Assembly (NCBI RefSeq): GCF_027943255.1
Contig: NC_072892.1
Span: 165,046,792 to 165,110,791 of the forward strand
DNA: 64,000 nt
From: Anastrepha obliqua
Taxonomy: Eukaryota; Arthropoda; Insecta; Diptera; Tephritidae
Direction of reading: 5' to 3'
Shown here: one piece after another, positions 1 to 11,164 of the stretch
Layout: the number at the start of each line of letters is the position of its first letter
Numbering within the stretch: the stretch's first letter is position 1
The notes under the pieces: model-generated
The model's input: the letters and a program-made list of their open reading frames with translations, nothing else
Database searches by the model: none
What the model was told of the DNA's origin: nothing
Made by a program: the position numbers and the translations under genes

Positions 1-288
1 AAGACAAAATGTGGTCATATCGAGCAAAAGTAAATTGATTCTTAATTTTGTATTATTTTCACACATTTTTTACTCTGAATTGAATAAAAGTAATTTTCCA
101 AACTTAATTTATGGCGTTTTTAATTGGTTACACTTCGAGTGCCGAACCCTGCACATCGTGACAAATACGGCTTACTAAAGATTTCTAGCGGACAATTTTT
201 AAAAGTTTTTACTTTACGTAGGCTGGGGGTACAATTAAACGAGGTTTAGGAAATTCAGATAAACTAAGAATGCTACCGGCATTCTCAC
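1..288. other. AT-rich non-coding DNA
   Basis: No recognisable gene, RNA or repeat. AT-rich sequence at the window edge leading into the LINE tail that follows; it may be older parts of the same element, but no motif supports this. Confidence 0.4.
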
Positions 289-480
289 TCACCATTGTAG
301 TTTGCGCAGTCATCCGCACAGGATTGAGATATGGCCCACCCATTAATCGAACAATCCTCAGAGACACCAGAACATCTTCTCCTTAAATGTGCCACTATAG
401 CGCGGAGATGGTTGACACATATCGGTTGATTGCACCAAGAACAATGGCACATACGCTCAGCCAGGCTGGGTTAGGTCTGA
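289..480 (+). mobile_element. LINE ORF2 C-terminal tail (fragment)
   Basis: In one frame this reads ETPEHLLLKCATIARRW, which matches the histidine/cysteine half of the C-terminal CCHC-type zinc finger of I/R1-like non-LTR retrotransposons (pattern E-x-HLL-x-x-C). The fragment at 54190-54430 has the closely related TPEHLLSHCPAL. No upstream reverse transcriptase or RNase H is visible, so it is a strongly 5'-truncated or decayed copy. Assignment rests on one motif only. Confidence 0.4.
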
Positions 481-2059
481 TTTAAATTTATTAAGGAAAC
501 TTCAAGCAGTAGTTATTACGGCACAGAGTCAATTTAATCAATTAACGAACGGAAACAATGAAAGAAAAGGCAACAAGAAGCGGGGAAATTCTCGTTATCT
601 AAAAACGTGTGCGTTCGATGCATATCGATTGTTGAAATTTATTGAGCAAAAAAGCCAAATTGCAAACGAAAGCAAAATTAATTTTTTTCCAGCAATTAAT
701 TTTTTTCATAAGTAACAGTTTTAAATTACAAATGCCATATGAAATTTGGCTTTGATTTAATTAAAAAAGCAAAAAATATTGTTTTCGCATGAATTCAAAA
801 CTACAAGAAGACTTTTTCTGAATTAAATAAAGTAATGATTGTTTTTTTAAATTAATGAAAAAAGCCGTCAGCAATAGAAAAATAAAACGAGTTTTACGTC
901 GCTTAAAACTGGCACTTATTTCAGTAAAATTTCATGAGTCATATGACTGCGTACCCAAAAATACACGAAAAATTCACATGAAAAAGTTAAAATATTTTCA
1001 TTAAAAATATTAAATTTCAATGAGTTTTTCTAAATTAAACAATAAGTTAAAAAATTGAGTTTTTCTAAATTTTGTGCAAAGTTTCAAAGTTTGATTTGTT
1101 TGGTTCTGTAAATATAATATTTTGAAAAAAACTTCCATGCACCCATTTACGTTCATCAATGTCTGTTTCTTCTCATTTAATTATTAACCGCCAATGGCCT
1201 CCAGCCGCAAGGATACGCCTCCTCGGGCGCTACTGATTTACTTCCACATGTGCATGTGTGTGTATCTATAGGTTCATACATATATGTGAACGCAAAGGCA
1301 TGTATGTATGTATGCGCATCACAGCAGGCGCCACAGCGTAAATCTTTGACTGCAGCGCTGACAGCCCCGACCGAGGGCGAGGACAACACAGAAAATCAAT
1401 ATCACAAAAATTTCCTGGCGCTACTATGCCACTGCGCGGAAGGGTGTAACTGATGCGTCAAAGTAAATATTTCGACATTTTATGGCAAGAAATACAAGCA
1501 TATAGATGCCGCATACATTCTGTCAAAAAAGAACCAGGAATTGGTTAATGGAGCATGAATTATTTATTACAAGCTGGTGCCTGCTGGTAGGATTTTTAAA
1601 AGTCTATTCTCGTGCCTTAACACGTGTCAGTCTGGTGTGTCAAATTGACTACAACATCGCATCATTTTTTGCCAAAACTCAGCCTAGGTTACGCTGATCT
1701 GTAAAAATATGTCACTTAGACCCCTAAGGTTCATTATGTTGCCAGTGCTACTTATCTGGAGTCGAAGATATTATTTTATATAATTCTTAATGCGCGTCTT
1801 CATGAGTTTTAACACGCCATTTAGGAAGTTTGTAGTTTTGGTATTCCAAGTTCTTAGCATAATTTTGGCAGTTTTGTACGAGGTTGAGTGTTCCCATATC
1901 CACTGCGTTTCCATAGCTAGTTTCTCATTTATTTCAGCTTTCAGAAAAGATGGGTGTGTGAAACACCCTCGGTTTTTTATAATTTTTAAAATCAATAGAA
2001 AGATTCAGAAGTTTTGATGTCGTAGCTGGCTTGATGAGATAAGTTTTTAAAATCAATAG
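481..2059. other. Non-coding AT-rich stretch
   Basis: No gene recognised. It contains a short TG/TATG-rich microsatellite patch around 1245-1315 and a slightly GC-richer stretch around 1320-1450. The short open frames are unsupported by codon pattern or motif. Confidence 0.4.
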
Positions 2060-2983
2060 CGGTTAGCGTCCAATGTAAGAAGAATATAAATAGATGGGCC
2101 TATTTTATATAATAAAGCAATTTTACTACCTTTTGCATTACAAAATAAATGGCAACGCCATTCAAAAAATTCTTAATCACAATTTTCGTGATATCTACAT
2201 CCTAATACTTAATTCATCTACCATATACATTAAATTACTATTTTCACCTTAAGCGTTAGGTGGCAACGCCATACACAAATAATTTTAATTAAAAATATAT
2301 TATTTTGAGCACTTTTTATTTGATATCCGTGCATTGCCTTAATTTACTTGTTGTTAATTTATACTCTTTTTTTAGATTAGATGACAACGCTATTTACAAA
2401 TTATATTGGATTAGAGCAGTCTGTATTTATGTATATATATATATATTATGTTTTTACAATTAATGTTGTTTTGTGAACAATTATTTAATTTACACAAAAA
2501 AAAATAGGTGGCAACCCCAGATAAAATTGTATATTTAATGAAAGCCTGTTTAAACACCTTTCATTTAATAGCCATATCTTTACACATCTGCAATTTTTCA
2601 AATAAAATTCAGATGGCAACGCTATCAAAAAAGTTGTTTTTGGAATAGAGCTTTCTTAAAAAAATGTCCATTGTTGGCCACGCATGCCTTTATTACATTC
2701 TTTTAAATTACTTTTTTTAAGTACAAACAGGTGGCAACACTCAGATAAAAATACATATTTTATTAAGGCCTGTTTACACGGCTTTTATTCGATATCCATA
2801 TCAAATTTGCTATTTTTGCAATAAAATTCAGAAGACAAGGCTGTAAAAAAGTTATTTTTGGAATAGAGTTTTCTTACAAAAAGTTGCCTTGATACCCATG
2901 CATGCCTTTATAACATTCTTTTGAATTACTTTTTTAAGTGTAAACAGGTGGTAACACTCAGATAAAAATGCATATTTTATTAA

Positions 2984-3686
2984 CACATTGACTGCCACGT
3001 CGGCCATATATGTGTGACACTGTATTATGCGGTTTACGCCACGTCGGACAGATATGTCCGACACGACTATTATTCTCTCTCGCCATGTCACACAGCAACG
3101 ATTGACGATAAATATGATTTTATTGCAATAATAAAATATGGCTTCCCATGAAATTTCTGTTATAGTGGCTTCGGCGCAGCTCAAAAAAAATTTTTCTTTT
3201 CGACATTCCGTAAGACAAATATTATCAACCAATATAACGCGATGAAGTCTTCTTGTTTACTGAGCATGTAATAAACTTTTACTTGTTTCTGTTTGCAAAA
3301 ATCACGGATTCAAACATCAAAATACATTGTCGTCATATAACGTTGTTTGGTGTTTGTTTGCAAAAACAACATACTCCCAATTGTTTTGTTTTTGCAAAAC
3401 GAAGCAGAGCTTGTATGACGACGATGTATTTTGATGTTTAGCCAATGTTTTTGTCGTGCATATATATATGTCCGCCATGGCCCTGAGTTAAAAAAAAAGT
3501 CGGTAGGCGCCACGTCGAACATATATGTGTGACATACTAATTAGTTAAAAATTGCCTGTTTCTAAGCAGAAAATATTACCAGCACTACCCTAAATTCCAA
3601 TTTTTACGTCTCTGATGAGATTTAAAAAAAAAAATGCTGTGGCCCAGAGCATCTTATTTGCTGAAAGTGCCTTGGCAGTCAATGTG
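2984..3686. mobile_element. piggyBac-like MITE (TTAA target), 703 bp
   Basis: Left end CACATTGACTGCCA is mirrored by TGGCAGTCAATGTG at the right end, a 14-bp perfect terminal inverted repeat. The left flank is TTAA (2980-2983) and the right flank TGAA (3687-3690), consistent with a TTAA duplication with one change. Comparison with sister units of the surrounding array (TTTATTAAAGCCTGTTT) shows the insertion point. Sub-terminal copies of a CACGTCGG...ATATGT...CGACA motif lie near 2996, 3043 and 3510, and one is nearly palindromic. No transposase is encoded. TTAA plus such ends is the piggyBac signature; that class call is inference. Confidence 0.7.
3312..3441. repeat. Internal inverted repeat (hairpin) inside the MITE
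   Basis: AAACATCAAAATACATTGTC at 3313 onward is repeated in reverse complement at 3413-3441 with about two mismatches over 28 bases, separated by a loop of about 72 bases. A transcript through it could fold into a 28-bp stem. It lies centrally in the TTAA-flanked MITE. Confidence 0.7.
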
Positions 3687-4017
3687 TGAAAGCATGTTTA
3701 AACACCTTTCATTTGATATCGATATCAAATTGCTATTTTTGCAACAAAATTGAGGTGGCAACACTGTAAAAAAATGTTGTGTGGAATACAGCTTTCTCAA
3801 AACAATGTGCGTTGTTACCCATACATGCCCATACTATATTCTTTTAAAGTACTTTTTTTACTTTTTTAAGTGTAAACAGGTGGCAACGCTCAGATAAAAA
3901 TGTTTATTTTATTAAAGCCTGTTTAAACACCTTTCATTTGATACCCATATCAAATTGCTATTTTTGCAATAAAATTCAGGTGGCAACGCTGTGAAAAAAT
4001 GTTTTTGGATTCATTTA

Positions 4018-4370
4018 CTTCAATTTATTCTTGATATCATCTTCATGGTTTTGTGCTGCTTGTACGAGCTGTCCAATTGTGCGCAGTCCAGTCTATTCTC
4101 TTGTATTCCTTAGCCAAGCCATATGCTTCCTTTCTATGCCTATGTATTTGGGTCCACGCATGATATGCCCGAAATATACGGGTTTTTGACGCTTTATTGT
4201 TGTTATAAGTTCTCTTTCCTTATTAAGTTTACGTAAAACTTCTGCGCTGCTAATCTTTTGTGTCCACGATAGTTTTGACATTCTTCGATAGCACCATATT
4301 TCCAAAGCCTCCAACTTGTTCAAAGCCTCAACTTTCTTACAAAACAATTTTGGAAGTGCTTTATATGGAA
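4018..4370 (-). mobile_element. LINE reverse-transcriptase C-terminal fragment (endonuclease-RT type)
   Basis: Minus-strand frame 4093-4347 reads LEALEIWCYRRMSKLSW, then EVLRKLNKERELITTIKRQK and VYFGHIMRG, the conserved end of 'endonuclease-reverse transcriptase' LINE proteins (LE.WCYRR.L.ISW; GHI.RG). A second frame continues the tail with TGLRTIGQLVQAAQNHED before a stop near 4018. The apurinic endonuclease and catalytic RT domains are absent, so it is a 5'-truncated, frameshifted copy sitting next to the tandem array. Confidence 0.75.
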
Positions 4371-4399
4371 GAAAATCCTCAATATCGCATGCTAAGAAA

Positions 4400-4452
4400 T
4401 TTCAAAAATCAACGCATTTTTTGATCCATTTCAAACCAGCACTTTATTATTA
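4400..4452. repeat. Short interspersed repeat R3, copy 1
   Basis: TTCAAAAATCAACGCATTTT followed by CCATTTCAAACCAGCACTTT matches segments at 26649-26700 and 54703-54755, with scattered substitutions. Family unknown. Confidence 0.5.
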
Positions 4453-4779
4453 ACCTGGCATTCGTCGCTACTGAGTAAAAAATATCACAGAGGTTTTATT
4501 ACCTCTTACCACTTCTAACTTTTTTTCTATGTACAAAATATCGTGACCTGCGGCTTCAAGTACCTTTCTGCATAGAAACAAAAGACACGCTCCCTACGTA
4601 AAATAATATGTGGTAATTTTTACGCGGTTGCAACCGTTTGTGTTTTTATTTGCCTAGCGACAAACCCCGGGTTAAAAAATTAAATAGGCTATAAAACTAC
4701 ATCGGCACCAGTTCTCGTCGCGAATTCGCTTTCATACTTTCTATCGACGAAAAACGTGTGCGTCAACGTTGTAATTTGA
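4453..4779. other. Non-coding, nothing recognised
   Basis: No gene or repeat family recognised between the R3 repeat and the mariner fragment. Confidence 0.4.
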
Positions 4780-4985
4780 GTTTTGCAAAGTGAAAAAAAT
4801 CAGCTGGAGGTTATGTGAATAGGGTGATCAGTTAACGAAAGATGTTGAGTACTTGGGCAGAAATTTGTTCTCAAGGATGGCGCTGTGTGCTTTTGGGATA
4901 TTATCGTGGTGCAAAAACCATGAGTTTTTCCACAAATTTGGACTTTCTCGACGAATTTTCTCACTTTAATGGCCAGTTAATGTTT
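4780..4985 (-). mobile_element. Mariner transposase fragment
   Basis: Reading the minus strand gives KIRRESPNLWKNSWFLHHDN, the mariner block before and including the second catalytic aspartate (HHDN), then AHSAILENKFLPKYS and a damaged SPYSHNLQLIFF in place of HPPYSPDLAPADFF, so the third catalytic aspartate is lost. One in-frame stop (VN*). No inverted repeats are recognised at either edge. It is related to, but not the same as, the mariner at 20128-21727. Confidence 0.75.
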
Positions 4986-6904
4986 TTCTTCACTGTCTGA
5001 CCGTTTTTGTTTTATTATCACTTTATTATTATTTATTTAAAAAAGTAAATAAATTTTAAATTTTAATTTCCAGCACTAGCAGTTGAAGGTTTGCATTTAG
5101 TCTTTTTAGTTTTTTTAGAGCGCTTTTCATATTGCACATATTACACTTTTGCTGTACTTTTTTGACAGAATGTGCGTGCACATGCCAACACCAATCGACA
5201 TATACAATCATGAGTATGAAATTACATTGCAACACGAGTAGTTTTCATACTAAGAGAATCAGATGACAGCAAAGCGTTGGCAATTAAAACTGGATCAGCA
5301 GCACAGCATGGGCCTCGCAGCGAACATAAGTGGCTTACAATTACATATAAACATAAATACCTTATATGTGCTTGCTGCTGTCTGTCATTGCCACATGTGG
5401 CATATATTATACGCATTTGCTTGTGTCGATGAATGCATTTGTGTCGAAGGATATTAACTTGCAACGCTGATAGGCGCTGTCGACGGCATGAATTGCTGCA
5501 GTTCATATGTGTGTTGGTGTTTTGCACGCTTACGTCTGCGCACGAAATGCCATAAGGATTTTCAAAGTACAACATATCGCTTGGCTTTTGGTATTCTCTA
5601 GAGTGATTGAAGCATGATTCGGTTGCCTTCACCGAAGACATTTGATGAAATGCACTGCAGTTGTTGATGGATGCCAATGCTTGAGTACTTGACGATTTGT
5701 TTGGACGCAGTTGTTTCACGCACTGTCGGCAAGTGCACACACTCACACACATATGTATATGTATGTGTGCGACTAATTCAGTGAGTCGCAAAGTCATAAA
5801 TGTGTCTCATTGTTTTCGAAGGAATTGTAAATGAGTTCATTACACACACAAATTCTTTATGTCTTTTGGGCAGTCAATGCCACCACCAACTCGGTTTGAT
5901 GAACTTGCACTAACGCCATCATTTGGTCGCTGATGTGACAGTAGCGCCACAATAAAATGTTTATATACGGCAACAAGAACAACATCAAAGTCGTAAATGT
6001 AGTAGACGCAAATAATAATAACAATAAAAACGTTCGCCAAGCATTTTCAAAAACGATAACTGTTTAAAATAGTGGAATAAAGTGCTGTCATTTTTATGTG
6101 GACAGTGATTCTAGACGCTAATTGTGTGCTTATGATTAAGTTGAAATTCTGTGCAATTTGCCAAACTGCACGTCGGATTAATTTACATACCAAAATGTGA
6201 TTAAATTTTGCTGTGCGAAAGCGGGCAATAGCGCTGGAACTGCTTAAATCCATTTTAGCTATTAGGCACAGTTATTAGTTGGGTGTAATTTAATAAGTAT
6301 CTCTATACCCTTAACAACAGATAGCATCACGAGAATGGTACTGGACTGGAGCAGAGGTGCGGTCGACCAAAGATATAATAATTCATTCGATGTATCGTGA
6401 ACTATCAGATGCCGCCATCATATGGGACGGCGCAAAAACAACAGCACAGCTGGCGCCACTTGTTGCAATGTGTAACTGTGTGCTTTTCTTTGTTTTTGCT
6501 TGTTTTTAGCAGCCACAATGGAAACAATGCGCTGACTATTGTGCGAGATAAAGATGTCAAGGATGGAAAGGATAAGTTTTTGCGTTTCAGGAATGAGTTT
6601 TTTTTTTGTTTTTAGAAACCATACATCCATGCATACACATAAATAACTTTTGAATGCATTTGAAATGCCAAGAAATTGTTGTGAGAATATCACTGGTTGT
6701 TTTATTTATTATAATTTCAAAGTTTGGGCGCTATTAATGAGACACCCTTTGCTACACTTAAACTTTTTGCTTCGCACTTATTGTAATTGAGCACACGGAC
6801 GCTGACTCGTATTTCGATGATTAAATTTCAATTAGTATTTAATTTTTTTTATGTTTACTTTACATACAACAACCCCTGCTTGCTATTCAATTCCTTAATT
6901 TGTA
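4986..6904. other. Non-coding stretch with microsatellite patches
   Basis: Nothing recognisable. A 191-codon open frame on the minus strand (5222-5797) has no known motif, is Cys/His/Ser-rich, and starts beside a CACACATATGTATATGTATGTG microsatellite patch; I treat it as chance. Similar short TG/CA patches occur near 5385 and 5745. Confidence 0.4.
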
Positions 6905-7337
6905 CAAGGTGGCGCAAAATTAATCATCAGATTTGGTTTTTGAGTAACCTTTTGGCTATATAAAAAAGATATTTTGAGAGATGGCAATTTTTATTTTGAT
7001 TTTTACGCAATCCACTGTCAGACTTTTTGAATAAGACGAAAAACAGCCAGAATCGGGCCAACAGTGTCCAACGGAGGGTTAATAGTACTTCAACATTATT
7101 ATTTGCCACTAAAATGATTTTAACATGAAAATTTCCTAATCTAAATTTTTTAAATTTAAATTTATAATAAGTATAGTTGTTTTATATTTACTTTACTTAC
7201 AACAACGGCATCTATTTTTTTTATTTAAATTTAAAAAAATGCCATTTTTCATTCTTACTTTACAAACAACAATCTGATTTATTCAATGCTTTAATTTATG
7301 AATCCGATTTGATTTTTGAGTAATTTTTTACTAAATA

Positions 7338-8612
7338 TTGGGTTGGCAACTAAGTAATTGCGGATTTTTTTTAGAAAAACAAAGACAATTTTTTCATGGA
7401 ACTAAATAACTTTATTCTGCAATGCATTGCCCATTTTGATCAATGACCTTTGGCCATCTTTCAGGCAGCATCATAATCCCACGTTCATAAAACTTCTGGT
7501 TTTTATGAGCAAACATCTGAATCCGGTACGATTTGACATCATCATCATTATTGAAATTTTTACCATTCAAGGAGTTTTGTAATAATCGAAAAAAGGTAAT
7601 CAGATGGTGCAAGGTCAGGACTATATGGTGGATGTGACAAAACATCCCAACCAAGCTTCAATAATTTTTGCCGAGTGTCCAGAGATTTGTGTGGCCCTGC
7701 ATTGCCATGATGGAATACAACACATTTTCGATTTGTCAATTCGAGCCGCTTTTCTTCAACTGCCTTGTTTAATTTCATTAGTTGTTCAATGTAGACATCA
7801 GAGTTGTTCGTTCGGTTGAGTGGTAAGAGCTAAAAGTATTCAATTCCTTTGTAATCCCACCAAACTGATAGCAAAACCTTCTTTTGATGAATAACAACTT
7901 TTGATGTTGTTTGAGTTGGTTCACCTCGCCTGCTTCACCATCTTTTCCGCTTAATATTGTTGTAAACAACCCATTTTTCATCGCCAGTTACCAGTCGTAA
8001 AAATGAATCATTTTCATTACGTTTCTTTAGCAAATCACAGCTGTTAATGCATTGCGCTAAAAGCGTTCTTTCGGTTCGTGAGGAACCCATATATCGAGTA
8101 TTTGAACAAAGCCAAGTTGTTTTAATTTATTTTCAATGCATGCATGTGACACATGGAGCTCCTCTGCAATCTCACGTGTTGTACTGTGACGATCCGAATC
8201 GATTATTGCTGCTTTATTAGGGCGCCATCAACTTCAACTGGACGACCAGTGCGCTTTTCATCTTTGAGTGAAAAGTCAGCAGAACGAAATTTGGCAAACC
8301 AATTTTGACACTGCCGTTCTTTTAAGGCTCCGTCACCATAAACAACACATATCTATGTATGAGCTTGCGATGCGGTTTTCCCTTTGCGGAAATAAAAAAG
8401 CAAAATATGACGAAAATGTGCCTTTTGATTTTCCATTTTTCTACGAACGCCAAACGCAATCGATCAAAAAACTCTTTTTTACTGATTGACAGCTGAATTG
8501 CCAACTATCAAATAACGAAATGTGTTTTACATTAGTACTACGTCTGCAAACCTAAAAATTCAAATGAAGCCATCTATGAGTGAAATCCGCAATTACTTAG
8601 TTGCCAATCCAA
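7338..8612 (-). mobile_element. Full-length mariner, 1275 bp, inactive
   Basis: Ends TTGGGTTGGCAACTAAGTAA (left) and the reverse complement of TTGGATTGGCAACTAAGTAA (right): a 30-bp inverted repeat with one mismatch. Both sides carry TA (7336-7337, 8613-8614). Length is the standard for mariner. The minus strand encodes the transposase described separately. Inserted into the CAAGGTGGCGC element. Confidence 0.93.
7412..8436 (-). pseudogene. Mariner transposase pseudogene
   Basis: Begins MENQKAHFRHILLFYF (start at 8434-8436) and ends QNGQCIAE before a stop at 7412-7414, about 342 codons as expected. Motifs in order: a helix-turn-helix part (REIAEELHVSHACIENKLKQLG), WVPHE, the first catalytic block TGDEKW.VYNNIKRKR, HHGNAGPH where the second catalytic aspartate has become glycine, and HPPYSPDLAPSDY with the third aspartate. 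Frameshifts near 7560 and 7780 and stops near 8345 and 8090 break the frame. It would cut and paste DNA at TA sites if intact; loss of the HHD residue makes it catalytically dead. It resembles the mellifera-type mariner group, by recall. Confidence 0.9.
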
Positions 8613-8635
8613 TAAAAGCAATGAATATATATATA

Positions 8636-8987
8636 CTTATGAAATGAGATTTTTTTTTCAATTTCAAACATTTATTAACAAAAAATGGTTACAAATTTAA
8701 TCTTCAAAATAATAGCAATCGCTAGAGACACGACACATTTTTCCCATCTCTCAGGCAATTTGTGGATTTTGATAATAGAAAATCAACGATGTCCGCAAAT
8801 CGTAGTTTGAAGGCAAGAATTTCAACATTTTTAAGAGCGACAAAAATGCATTGTTGTATGAAACGTAACAAACAATGTACTGAATATTGTTGACAGATGA
8901 CAGACGAAAAAAAAGACATTTGGAGAAGGTTTAAAAATATTCCTAGCGACAGCTATGGACTAATAGCTGAAAGTCTCATTTCATAGG
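8636..8987 (-). mobile_element. Internally deleted mariner (352 bp)
   Basis: Ends CTTATGAAATGAGATTT and the reverse complement of CCTATGAAATGAGACTT (15 of 17 match), flanked by TA at 8634-8635 and 8988-8989. The minus strand near 8700-8755 reads LPERWEKCVVS then, after a two-base shift, SDCYYFED and stop, which is the usual mariner C-terminus. The remainder of the transposase is deleted. It lies 23 bp from the full-length mariner, in the same host element. Confidence 0.85.
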
Positions 8988-9100
8988 TATATACCTATGT
9001 AAGTAATGCATTTTTTATTTTGACCTTTATACGCTCCATTTAGAAAAAATATAAATCTTCCCATAGGATTTGCGCCACCCATTAATTTTGCGCCACCTTG

Positions 9101-10974
9101 TATTTACGCGGTTAACAAATTTTCGATATGTAGGTGTGTATGTGAGTATAAAAACAATTAAAAATGTGCCAATGATCGCTTGAAAGCAACAAATTGTGCG
9201 AATAAAAACGCAAATGCGCGGTAAATGTGAGCCTATTAGATCGGCCTTCTAAAAAACAAAAAGCAAATATTTAATAATAAAATATGTACGCCAGTGAACA
9301 GTGCTCCATATTTCGCACCGCCATGCCGCAACATTCATTCTCTGACCGACGACGAGGTGTCTGACAGCCACGCAGCTGTCTGGAAGGGCGACTGGGCAGT
9401 TGTATTGTATTTCAATACTTTTTCAAACTGTAGCCACATTTTAGTTTTTGTGTAGACATGGGAATGTATGTATGTGCGCATGTATGCAGGCATGTATGTA
9501 TGTATGTATATACGTATATATGTACGTATGTACGTTTGTATGTGCCATCATTGAACTTCACATTGAAACTGCAAAATGGAATGGCAGCAAAACGCAGATA
9601 TCCGACAAATTAATTATTTATGACTCTATTATTGATATACTTACTACATACATACATACATACACACATTTGTATATGGATATATTGCTGTAAACAAGAG
9701 TGAATGAATGAGTGAGTGTGTACATAGTTGTTGTTTTGCGCTTCATTTTCGTATCATTTTTCGTATACTCTTAATTCAAAGCGCGCGCTTGTACGCGTGT
9801 GCCTGCTGCCATTCTCATTCACAGCATCATCATCAATACTCGTACGAGTATTAACAGCAGCAGCATCAGCGATTTCAGTTAATCCAGAGGGCTTTTCAAT
9901 TTTATGACGGATATAATGATGATAGCAGGCAATTTTTATTTCTCAATTTATAAATTCAAAGCCAGAGCACGTACACAAACAACAAATTTGAAATGTATTT
10001 TATAGAAGTAATTTTACACACTTACATGCATGCACACACACATACATATAAAAGCACAAATAAATTCGTCGTTTGATAATTAGATTTTTGTTTTTGTATA
10101 AACTTATATATCCAGAAATTGCCATTGACAGTGATATTTTTATACTACCATCCATTTCGGATTTTATCATTAAATGACTCCATTAAGAATGCGAATGGAA
10201 ATTGGTTTGGAAAGTGCTATAAAACTTAATTGATTTGAAAATCTTTAGACAACTAAAAATTATGAATGCCATGAAGAATATATATTACGAAAGCACTTTA
10301 ATTGAGTGCAGCGAAGCTCTCAAGTTCTCGAGCTGTGGGCAGAGCGCACACATTATAAATATAAATATGGCTGTAAATATGGAAGTTTGTACAATCCGGT
10401 TATTTTCATATATTCGCACACACATATACTCGACGGCAAAGAGTGGTTTCCTCTTGAGTCCGCGACTGTTATCAAATTATTTTGAAAAAAAAAAACACAA
10501 AATGCAATTATGTCAATGGATATCGTAAGGCGTTGAGCATTTGCTTCTCTTCATAAGTAACAATTTTAAGACATTAAACTTGAGGTTAAGGGGAATCACC
10601 ATTGAGAACGCGTGGAAATTAAGTGATTTTCATGAATTGTTTTTAATAAGTGGGGATGATTATTTGAGAATTGGACAAATTATAGTTTATTTAACATATA
10701 TTCAACTATACTGACACAAGTTTTAATAAAAAATATTAAAAATTACATTGTTATTTATCTTGATCCAATGACGTCATAAAAAGCTGATGCACGCTGCTGG
10801 CCATGATACAGCGGTGAAGAATCATCGCAAAAGCAAAAAACCAAAAAAATCGTAATCTAAACATCAATAGCTATCGTCGTAAGTGCCGGTTTTTTTATCG
10901 TTTTTTATTGAGAAAATGATGCAGATTTGAAAAACGAGTTTGTATTTTTACCTATGCAAAGGGCTTTAGAGAAA
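9101..10974. other. Non-coding stretch, microsatellites, GC-richer patch
   Basis: No gene recognised. A GC-richer patch lies at about 9290-9415. (ATGT)/(GTAT) repeats occupy about 9460-9545, short CATACATACATA occurs near 9650 and CA repeats near 10025. The 97-codon frame at 10235-10528 has no recognised motif. Confidence 0.4.
9460..9545. repeat. (ATGT)n-rich imperfect microsatellite
   Basis: Runs of GTATGTATG interrupted by CATG/CGTA variants. The open frame through it is a by-product of the repeat. Confidence 0.8.
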
Positions 10975-11060
10975 AAAACTATTTGTTAGTTCGGTCAAAG
11001 TTGGAATATGCCTCAGTTATCTGGAATTCAATTTATTCGCCTACTCTTTTATACTCGTTT
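10975..11060 (+). mobile_element. Short LINE reverse-transcriptase fragment
   Basis: One frame reads VRSKLEYASVIWNSIYSP, matching the conserved 'L.RS.LEYAS..W.P' block after the catalytic domain of LINE reverse transcriptases. Only this block is recognisable; sequence on either side is unrelated or decayed. Confidence 0.5.
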
Positions 11061-11164
11061 GACGTCCCTTGGGACTAAATGCTCCGTTCTCTCTTCAATG
11101 CTTACTGTTTGTTTGTTGTAGAATAGAATACTGTATATAAGTTTTAATTATGCTCATAGAGCCT

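Larger units (their letters stand above)
2060..4010. repeat. Degenerate ~115-bp tandem array with GGTGGCAACGC core
   Basis: A core like GGTGGCAACGC or GGTGGCAACACTC recurs near 2148, 2262, 2376, 2508, 2612, 2730, 2830, 2946, 3749, 3877 and 3978, about every 100-130 bp, with conserved text between cores (for example AAAGCCTGTTTAAACACCTTT). From about 2600 the units alternate between two sub-types, one running into 'CAGATAAAAATG' and one into 'CTGTAAAAAAGTT', so the higher-order period may be about 220 bp. The array is interrupted by a TTAA-flanked MITE at 2984-3686. Copies are diverged, so it looks like an old satellite-like block rather than a homogenised one. Confidence 0.75.
6905..9100. mobile_element. 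Inverted-repeat element CAAGGTGGCGC, host of two nested mariners
   Basis: Starts CAAGGTGGCGCAAAATTAAT after TA (6903-6904) and ends with its reverse complement before TA (9101-9102); a second partial copy of the end motif sits just inside the right end (TTTGCGCCACCCATTAATTT). It therefore duplicates TA as Tc1/mariner elements do. Removing the nested mariner at 7338-8612 leaves about 920 bp, and removing the one at 8636-8987 leaves under 600 bp. The first ~50 bases match the ends of the 225-bp MITE at 53358-53582. No transposase is recognised in the remaining sequence, so it is a non-autonomous or decayed element. Confidence 0.65.

Noticed and set aside
5222..5797. Longest non-TE open frame on the minus strand (191 codons)
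   Set aside because: No recognisable domain, irregular composition with a microsatellite-derived start, no splice or promoter support. Likely chance.
10582..10610. Left end of repeat X copy 1 at TTAAGGGGAATCACC
   Set aside because: Shares TTAAGGGGA but diverges at once from both ends of the better copy, and LINE-derived sequence lies between.
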